Below, piece by piece: positions 1-8,800 of a stretch of DNA of 11,935 bases (positions within the stretch are counted from its first letter, which is position 1; every line of letters starts with the position of its first letter). The stretch is from positions 1 through 11,935 of the forward strand of contig JBBHKE010003357.1 in the NCBI GenBank assembly GCA_037447655.1, written 5' to 3'. The stretch comes from Zygnema cylindricum (taxonomy: Eukaryota > Streptophyta > Zygnematophyceae > Zygnematales > Zygnemataceae). The notes beneath the pieces were generated by a model. That model had not been told where the DNA came from, did no database searches, and saw only the letters and a list, made by a program, of their open reading frames with translations. The translations under genes were made by a program, and so were the position numbers.

Positions 1-186
1 CGGACGTCGTCCTTGCACCACGCTATTTAAAACGAACCTATATTAGAATTTTTTACGCTAATTAAACCTTACCTAGATTAGAATAATGAAAAAATTAGAG
101 TCATTTACTCTATTTGACGTGAAGAGTCGAAATTTCGAGCGACCGAATTAGCGTTATCTATTCTAATTACGATTCACGGTGTAGTT
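1..186 (+). repeat. Partial short interspersed element (MITE-like), right end present
   Basis: The stretch ends near 184 in GATTCACGGTGTAGTTT and contains ACGCTAATTAAACC (near 49-62) and AATTAGCGTT (146-155). The same end signature (CGGTGTAGTTT) and the same inner TTAGCGTT or AACGCTAAT motifs occur in the element at 7369-7948. Positions 160-184 also match the reverse complement of 5409-5433 at 22 of 25 positions. The left part runs off or starts near the window edge, so the full length is unknown. Confidence 0.5.
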
Positions 187-540
187 TGCAAACCTTTGTC
201 GCACGCCTGGAGACAGCTCACTCAGTATAGCCGCAGCTGAAAAGCCGGTTCAAAACTCTGCCGAACGTCCAATCAGATTGCATAACTTAGAAACACCTGA
301 CAGCTTTGCCATTTGGCGGCTTCTGGCGTGTGCTCACACTACGTGTCAATGACAGACTTTGCTTATGTTTCCGGCTGGGTAGAAATACGTGTGCCGCTGA
401 CGTCATTATAGCTAAACGTTAGCATCTGTACCGGAAAGCAAAAAAAATTCAGCATGTGAAACCGCCCGTAAGGTCAATAAATTGAAAGACAATTAAAAAT
501 TTAGTATGTCATAATGAGCCACGTCATTCTACATTTTTTA
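187..540. other. Intergenic stretch, no feature recognised
   Basis: This stretch is less AT-rich than its surroundings. It lies between the short repeat end and the retroelement relic and could be further retroelement or repeat debris. The only site worth naming is a perfect TGACGTCA palindrome at 398-405. No ORF or RNA gene is seen. Confidence 0.5.
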
Positions 541-1014
541 GTGGAGTTCATTCTAATAGGTTGTCTTGCTTGATTGCGGCCGTTGTATTTTGTAGACATT
601 GTTTTTGGAAACCCTACCTCTCTTGCAATAGTGGGTCACGCGGCTCGCCATAGTGGTGCGGCACCACAACATGTTGCTAGGAACAAGGTGAGTAATTATG
701 CGCTTAGAGATGTTGCGGATGGGTTTATTGCCATGGCGGTGAAGTTCTTTGGTTTCTTGGTGACAAGTTCCTCTGCACTTGTTGTCGACGCTTGTTTGAG
801 AGAAGGGGACTCGTGAACCCTCCACCTTCTATTCTCACGGGCTTTCATCAATAGTGTTGGTTTGTGACTTTACAAGTCACAGCATGTGCAAGCTCTTACC
901 TTTTACAGAGGCGGGCTCCCTTTAAGGGAAAGTTTTAGAATAGTTTGTGATGTTTGTGGTGACATGCAGGATCGACATTTTTCATTTCTCCATATCGAGG
1001 AGGCTTATTTTGGT
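541..1014 (+). pseudogene. Decayed non-LTR retrotransposon reverse-transcriptase C-terminal fragment
   Basis: One plus-strand frame reads from 541 to 1014 with stops only at 571-573, 814-816 and 865-867, all TGA. The product contains VDIVFGNPTS, then GAAPQHVARNKVSNY, a hydrophobic MAVKFFGF and later LFSRAFINSVGL and LYKSQHVQAL. This order resembles the region after the reverse transcriptase of LINE-like elements: Asp-containing strand, G-x-A-A, K-x-x-x-Y, F-x-x-x-A-x-x-x-F-G, then a helix with repeated hydrophobics. The shared TGA identity would fit decay of CGA codons. No RT catalytic motif, nuclease, poly-A tail or target duplication is visible, so it is a dead fragment. The assignment rests on remembered pattern, not on a search. 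Confidence 0.5.
863..881. repeat. Short perfect hairpin
   Basis: TGTGACTT (863-870), a 3-base loop TAC and AAGTCACA (874-881) form an 8-bp perfect inverted repeat inside the retroelement relic. No T-run follows directly. It may be chance or part of the old element. Confidence 0.6.
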
Positions 1015-1017
1015 TGA

Positions 1018-2468
1018 TACAGCACTTCGCTTCGCTTTTTAAAACTCCCGGATAGAACATGTAAAAACTTTTTTTTACCCTTTTTTCTAATTCTATCTTG
1101 TCTTTTTGGTCCGTGGAACATATAAACTGCCAATACTTACCTACTTACTGAATTCTTACATTTTATTTTTATTTATTTAAGCCAGTCAAAAGCGAAAAGT
1201 CAACACGCTTTAAAACAATAATTGCGGCCATGTGAGAGTAAACAAAATAATTTGATCTCGAATAATTTGGCATGCAAATGACAGAGAATGCAAATTGCTG
1301 TTTTTAGGCTAGAAAAAAAAAACCAAATACAAAGTATCCAAAACTAAAACATCGCGCTTATCAATCGTCAACTATTGTATGGACATCGACGCACATATAA
1401 TCACAGGAAAATCAATTTGATACACATCACTTGACGTTTGATATTTGGTGTACATCAGGGAATTTTCCCTAGTTAGATGACCGATTTTTCCGTATTTGAA
1501 TATGATTTCGTAGCCCTTCCTCAATTTGCAAGTACTCACTCTCCTTCCAGCAAAACCAATATAATAGAAAAGTTCAAGTTAAACCATGGCAACAAATGCT
1601 ACCAATTTGCAAGCCCTGGAGAAGTGGTTAACAAGAAAAGGATCAACTGATACATTTCACGAATGAGCCTTTGTTCAATTGTGAATATCAGTACCGGTGG
1701 TTAAATAAAAAATAAAAGTACATATTTTCTTATTGAAGGCCTACTGATTACATCCGGATACCAACTTTTCCCACACAATATTACTACCCCAGCACGAAAG
1801 CAGAAAACCAATCACAATTTTTTTAAGATTAACTTCTTTTTTTTTAGGCTAGCTTTGAAACCTGCTTACCTGCACACGACAAGTCTAGCAACTGCAATTT
1901 GCAAACTTCATTTGTAATTCTTCACAGAAAATGCAACGAATAATAAACTGTTCAAAACAGGCATTTGAAAGCTTGTCCACTTCTAGAATTGAAGAAGGGC
2001 TGGAAAATAGTAGTACATGGGTTTGATTTCCTTTGTTAATAAATCCATCTTGTAAAGCAGGTTACACCTGGGTTCTCTTCACAACTTTGTCCTTCAAATT
2101 TGCTCCACGCACTGCACAAAAGGCAAAAGAAATGTACCAACGTTGCTCAGTCTTAAAATTATTTTGATTCGTCCGAGGCTATTCATGAAGTCATGCAAGG
2201 AAAAAAGCGAAAAACCCTAAAAAACCCGAAACGGGGACGAAACCCTCTTCGATCAACGAACAATAAAAAGCGTAGGTACAAAAAATAAATAGAAAAAAAA
2301 AAGTTTCAAATCAGGACCAGTGGCCCCCAACTTATTCCAATCAACGCCCTCGATGTGTTCTGGTCGACTTGATTAAAAAAAAAACAAACTATATTCGGAT
2401 GCGAAAACGTTGATAGAAAAACATATGATAAACCCTCGGAGGAGTATATACATGTTGCAGTAACAACA
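1018..2468. other. AT-rich non-coding region 3' of the GT92 gene
   Basis: I found no supported exon or RNA gene on either strand. It is full of A and T runs, including A-rich tracts near 1312-1322 and 2278-2303. It must contain the 3' UTR and polyadenylation site of the minus-strand GT92 transcript, but no convincing minus-strand AATAAA lies close below 2469, so the site cannot be placed. Confidence 0.5.
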
Positions 2469-2828
2469 TCAAGATTTCAAATACATAGAGCGCGTCACGA
2501 GTTCCGCATACAAAAAGTAAAAGGACTCCCAAAAATTGTTTGAAAAATATGAAAGGAAAACAGAAGAAACAATAGGGCAGGATCTTACAGAACGGTCGCT
2601 TATAGGGCATTTCTTTATTCTTTCCACCATAGCCGCCAAATGAGTATCTCTGACCCACCACGGGGGTTGCTGGTCATCTTTGTGTTTTCTTTGACACCTT
2701 TCTTTCCCCTTTTCTGGATTTTTTAAATTATATCGTTTAAAATGATTGTGTACCATTTCATCCTCCGCATTCAAGTGCTTTCCTCCCTCGAGTGGGTCGA
2801 GTACCCTGTGGATTTGCATGATAGTTAC
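2469..2828 (-). CDS. Terminal GT92 exon and C-terminal tail
   Basis: This 360-nt exon encodes 119 codons plus TGA (2471-2469) and follows an acceptor TTAG ending at 2829. It begins VTIMQIHRVLDPLEGG and continues to EDEMVHNHFKRY, the late His-Phe/Tyr element usual near the end of GT92 domains. It then reads through WWVRDTHLAAMVERIKK. The last 40 or so residues are rich in F, Y, S and L and look like translated non-coding DNA. A consensus-like donor TCT|GTAAGA begins at 2588, so the real protein may splice there instead. Confidence 0.7.
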   Translation of the reverse strand, partial: VTIMQIHRVLDPLEGGKHLNAEDEMVHNHFKRYNLKNPEKGKERCQRKHKDDQQPPWWVRDTHLAAMVERIKKCPISDRSVRSCPIVSSVFLSYFSNNFWESFYFLYAELVTRSMYLKS

Positions 2829-5800
2829 CTAAGTAATACATAATAAAATGGGAAAAAGGGGATTAGTAAAAAGATCAGTCAACACCGGTAAAGATATGGA
2901 AGATCCAGCCTCTAGAAAACATGATCACAACCAAACTGAATGTTAATGAGCAAAAAAATAAATCATAAATCGGCTATAGTATGTCAATTGCCAAAAGAAG
3001 AAGATGGAAAAGTAAACTCAATCACCTTGCGTGGATTTAAGATCATTTTCCGATGTCCCGCGGAGTCAAGGCAATATCTCCAGTCAGGATACTCCTGCTT
3101 ATTCTGACAATAATGACCCGGCCAATGGAAAGGCATTTTTTCTAAACCCCATAGATCATCTCCCTCTTTATCGTTACAAACCTCGATTCCCCACCATACA
3201 GAACCATGTGTAAGCCATGGCAGATCCTCATACTTCTTCAAAATAGATCCCATAGTGTGTGGAGGACGAATATCAACAAATTCGTCCAAATCGATCATAG
3301 TAATCCACTTTGAGTTGTGGCGTGAACGATATAAACAATCGTGTTGAGCCGTGGCCTGTACAAAAAAGGTACAAATTCAGTACACTCAAAATCGTATCTG
3401 TTTAACTAAAAGTGAAAACCATTCTCAACAACTCAAGTATAGTCGCAGACTTCTTGTAAAATGCTTTCAAAACTTCAGATAAGCACCAGTTTTGTTACGT
3501 TTACTGTTAGATTTGTATCGTAATCATTAATGTTGCTTATCGTATTTAACTAAGGCCTCTATACCACAGCAACAGTGGCCTCAGATTTCTTGCGATCGCA
3601 AAACCAATAACTACCAATTATGGAAATAATTGCTGCCATCCAACAGCAAACGATAAAATTTTAGTCTACCAGTCACCGCACTTTAGTCTGGAATTTATCG
3701 GCATTTATCGGCAATTTTCCTCACGTGATGGTCACAATGCCAGTCTGCGCAATTTTGGCGATGTTTTCCCATCAGAATCTGGCTCAGTGTACGTTTACTT
3801 TTTCTAAAATAAAATCCCTTGTTTTAGCCCAAAAAAACACTAAGTCTAAAGTGATAAGTAGTTGGACTAATTATGGCCTGCAGTAAAGTAGTTAATGATT
3901 AATATGTATGGTCCACAAAGAATATTTAGATTTGGTCTTTATTATATATAAAATCTTAACAGTGCTTACTGCTATCAGTAAATAAAACTAATTCCGTTTT
4001 CCATTTTGGGCGATTCGGAACGACAAAACAGTGCTAATAACCCTAATTTAAGGAGTGCACAGCATGCAGTCACACCACATAACCTTAGATTGATATTATT
4101 GACATTAATACGAGTAACTCTTTTACTATCACAGTAATGAACAGTTTCCACAAATACCTCCCTAACAGATGTACTGTGCTAAAGATGCTAAATTCCTCTC
4201 TTCGTTAATATTCTATTCATATGGACATACATTTATGGATTTACCACCTCCGAAAGTTGTTATCTATTTGAATATCACAACATCCCTCCAACAAACAACA
4301 GTTCAAGTCAGGAGAGAATTAGTTTGAGACACTGGGTCCATGGAGCTTGACATGAATTTTCTGAACAATGTTAAGTTTCAGAGAAAAACTACACCGTCCC
4401 CAAAAAAGCTTTTTGTTCCATACTCAACATTTGTTCTTGTATTTCAAAAAGTTAAATTGAAATTTAATGGTTTAAATCCAGTTCTATATCCCCATTGCAA
4501 AATTTCCAATGCTCCAAGTTAATAGTTTCTCTCTCAAACAGGTATTACTTCCTTGTTTGAGACCCAAAAAACCAATAAAACCAGAATGTTGAATGAAAAA
4601 CCAATGGATTTTGGCCTTACCTGACCCCACCACCATACACTGTAGGAAAGTGCATCCGAGTAGTCGATAAGCTCCACCATTTCTGCATCAACATAGTCTT
4701 TTAAATACGACATGAATTCGGCATCAACGGCGTCCACATTGTAAAGGACAAAATGATCCACTCCCACAATAACTCGATGGTATTCGAACCATTCCCACAC
4801 AGCCCGGCCGTCCAGTTCACCAAATAGAGGAGGCGAACATTCCGTAAGCTGATACTGAAATATAGTCGGTGTTTCCATCTGAAAAAAAGAAAAAAAAGCA
4901 ACAGGGTCGTCTATGTGAAAAGGTCAACCCATATAACAGAAAAGGATAACAAGTAACATGGCATAACATAACAGCAAAACCTCAGATCCTCTGCAAAAAC
5001 ACACTTTAGTGGAAATACACGGATTGTGTAACTCGCAACTCTAATTTTTGGAATAAACATCACAAATGCTTTTTTATTGCTGAGTTCGATCGGCCCAGAA
5101 AACCATAATTTATTCAGATAAAGTAGACATCACAGGCTGAAGTCCTTTATCAGCTAAAAATGGCAATAATTCATTTGTTAACCACAAACATCACCTCCTT
5201 TAACTGCACACGACCGTCCGTGTGGGCCACACTATAAAGTGTATTGAATGCATTTTCAAGGGAAAGTGAACTGGGGAATCTTTTGCTGCAAACTTTGAGG
5301 TTATAAGAAATACACTTATAACATTCACAAGAACAGTAGAACTGAGAGTTGGTCTCCAAATGCAATTAGAAAAAAAAAAGTTTTTATTATGGTTTGTTTC
5401 GAAAATCGCTGCACCGTGAATCGTTATTAGAGTAAAGAAATATATATCAACCGCTTACCAAATAAGCCTTAACAAAAAAAACTGGTATTATGAGCCTTAT
5501 GTAAACTGGTATTATGAACCTTATGTATGGTACAGGGGCAGCAAAAAAAACGGCACCGAAGAAATGTTATCAATGCCAATAGCTATTCGCTGAGTAATTA
5601 CCTTTTCTAAATGGTTGACTTTACATGGTTCTTCATGCTTGCGTTATAACCATATATACTACCGACATTTCCATAAAATAACAAGACAAACATATAGCAG
5701 TGAAACAACAGAAAGTACTTCCATCTAGAGGAACCTGTGTAATGAAACTATCTAGGAAAAGTGTGGAGTCTTAGTGGTATTCCTACTATTTATATTTTTA

Positions 5801-8800
5801 ATCTCCTTCCTTATGGAACAATTCAAATGAGGCGAGTATTTATGTAACCGACAACAAATTACCTGGGCCTCATCTTCCTTTATCATCACAAACTCCTCGT
5901 CATCAATAGCTCCCACCAAATAACCCCCATTTGCACCCGTAGCAAGTTTTAAAACACACTCCAGGATGACGGGCTCGTACTGTTGCCCAACCAAAAAAAG
6001 GAGACAGTCAAAGAACGATTTCTGTCAGGGCTCCTGAAAAAAAGGAACAGTTTCACGGCTCATTTGAAATACAAACTGTTGTAGGGTCCATCTACACATT
6101 CTACTTTGCAAATGGTTGATATTCTAATCATGGAAATCTAATTGCTCTCTGTGTTTACTAATGATAGACTAATAGTGAGGATGGCAAAAGATTGTGGCCT
6201 ATACCACTTCATATTTGTGGACTCATGATTGAAAGGGGACTTTTTAGCCTTTTCATAAAAAACAAAAATGTGATGATGGTTGGAAATGCACCCTCATACT
6301 ATGATGTTCCATCGAATAAAGAAATTGCAGCTCTCCCTCCACACTCGACCCATCATTTCCGTGCCACACACATCCTTGAAATTTGCGATCATCTCTCATT
6401 CGAAGGGCTGCCATTCCAAGCGTGACAAATTTTGAAGGCGTAGTTCTGTAAGAGCTGTAGCATTTGATAACATCATTGACAAAGAAAGTAAAGAAAAAGG
6501 GGGTCAATAAGTTTTGATAGGATGGTCCCACTACGCTTTGTGATTGTAAAAGCAATAAACTCGAATATAACAGATGTGGGTTATTATTTTACAGCAATTT
6601 TTTACCTCAGAAGCAAAACACAACTTGCACATAACAGTAGGAAATTTCGGTTGATTTTCCATACATAGCCCTTCATCCCAACATTCTAACTTTGAGAAGG
6701 ATAGTACAACGTGCAAGTAACCACCAAGATGGAAACTTCCGTACACAATAATTGTCAAATAAGCTGTCTTTACCTGTATTGGAGAAAACCGAAGGTCCCA
6801 TGTTTCACAAAACTGTGTTGTTTCCATTGGTCAGGATTACTGGCTGGTAATTTGAATCGTTGAAGATGTTTTTCTTTCTTAACAATGGCATTGGCCAAAG
6901 CAACACTTGTCTGAAAAACGCCGAATTGATCAATTATTAATCAATCGCACTCATCACATTGACAAAGCATATGCATCTTTTTTCCCATCAACTTTGCCCT
7001 CTACCACTCTCTTTTTTTCCACTCTCCTTTACCATTCTCCTCCACCGTCCCATTCCCTGTAATCAATCTGGACCATATTTTCTTGCAATGATAAAATTTT
7101 CCAATGTTCTTTCAAAAAAAGCAAGATTTTTGTCTTGTGCGCACAAATTATTGTGGACTCTACGATCTGAAAAGATCACACGTGAAACTATTTAAACTGG
7201 GATTTTGTGATCATGCAAATACATGTCCTGATAAAAACTACACTAATTATGATGATCCAAAATGACTTTTTCAGATAGATTTGTGATAACAAATAATAGT
7301 CTCTGATTGTGTCTCATCCTTCCAATCTCCTTTTTAACTGTGGCCCTGGCTGCTATTATTGTGTTAACAACTACACCGCTCATCGATATTAATTTTGTCG
7401 TGACTTTTTTTGGCTCAAAATCGTAAAAGGTGTTACTCAACATTAAAATAGAATTAACGCTAATATGGAAAGTTTTTATTTAGAGTTAACCACTTTATAT
7501 TGTGATCGTGGAAATTAATGGTATGTACGATAAGTCTGTTTTCGTACAGAACGTCCACGTGACATCTCATTTCTACAACGTTGAATGTGCTTGGCATGTA
7601 AATTCAAAACCTGTTAGACGCTGGATATAGCGGGAACATTACTTTATACAAAGCATAAAATAGCGTAAAGTAACCAACAATATTGTTAAATTTTACTCTA
7701 TATGTTTCGTACAATTTCCAAACCCCACAAGTACGTATCTCCGCGAATGCTGTCAGGGTAGTACACTTACACTTGAAATAGTTGATGCCAGCTCAGCATA
7801 GACGCTACCAAGTCCACACACTATTTGGCGTTAAGTGCCAAAATTAATACTAATGTTTTTTTTTCGACACATACACAAATACCATTAACACTAAATTAGC
7901 GTTTACGCTATTTTTATTTAAACACTGATAACAAGGAGCGGTGTAGTTTCGATATTTTTAGTGCACAATCTGGACTTTCTTATAGAGAAACCAATCCAAA
8001 GCTAAGTTTGATTTCGATTGCGATTTTGCGAAAAAGGTCAAATCCGGAAAATCATATGGGCAGGTATTCCTCTATTAATATGAAGATTTTTGCGTACCTT
8101 CAATTGTGACACCTTTTTCCCATGTGCCTCCAAAGCCATCTCCTGTTTCTTGAGAGACTCTCGCTGCCACTGCATCTGCTCTCCCTGCTTTCGTATCGTT
8201 TCCTTTGTCTGCGTCAGGGAACCGGAGTACAAGACATCAATTGTCATCATTTTCCGGAATACATGACATTAATTATCATCGACATAAAATGATTCTGGTC
8301 AACAACAACAAAACAGGCCGAGGGGACAAAATGAGAGCCAAAGGAAGAGGGAGAGTGAGGGAGCACGTCTATGTCCTCATGGCAAGCAAGTTTATGCAAA
8401 TTTGAGTTTTGACCAAAATAACCAAAGACAAGAACATGAGAACGGGATTGTGATTGACTTGACAGTTTTCTTTAGAGTTTTATAAAAAGTATTTCAAGTA
8501 ATAAAACATACCTGCTCCATCTCTGATATAAGTCGATCAAGTTGACCTTTTGAGTTGCCTGCATTCAAAATCACAAAGGTGACCTTGAGCCTCAAAAACG
8601 ACTCAAACCTTGATTCTCCTTTTCAAGAGGTATAGAAGAACCAGGAGTTTGATCAGTTGATTGTAAAAAAATAACACAAACCCTGCTTGTAAAAAGGCAA
8701 ACACTTGTTTGTAAAAAGCTTTAATGTAAAAACCTTGTTTTGATTTAGTTTGAAGATCTGAAGAGTAATTCACATTTACAAGAGGGGGACTAGCAGTTTC

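Larger units (their letters stand above)
4879..5862 (-). other. GT92 intron (984 bp) carrying repeats
   Basis: The donor is GTAATT at 5862 and the acceptor is a T-rich tract plus CAG ending at 4879. The intron contains the solo repeat end at 5409-5433 and the 24-bp tandem at 5480-5527. No exon is evident in it. Confidence 0.7.

Noticed and set aside
553-825. 90-codon minus-strand frame opposite the retroelement relic
   Set aside because: It is an antisense shadow of the plus-strand frame, which has the recognisable pattern. The minus product has no domain-like features.
2205-2240. AACCCTAAAAAACCC-like sequence resembling telomere repeats
   Set aside because: There is only one imperfect pair of units with no array, so it is not telomeric.
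3031-3213. 60-codon plus-strand frame
   Set aside because: It is the antisense shadow of the DLDEF exon.
6192-6425. 77-codon plus-strand frame
   Set aside because: It lies over the minus-strand exon 6454-6292, which is supported by splice phase, so it is a shadow.
7243-7443. 66-codon minus-strand frame in the large intron
   Set aside because: It crosses the proposed end of the MITE-like element at 7369 and has no good splice sites in a compatible phase. The direct exon join across this intron is already in phase.
8617-8680. Minus-strand open stretch reading QSTDQTPGSSIPLEKENQ before a GT at 8616, considered as an extra exon
   Set aside because: No acceptor gives a phase compatible with the exon ending at 8870, while the direct join 8870 to 8558 is in phase. 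It lies over a T-run and is more likely intron.
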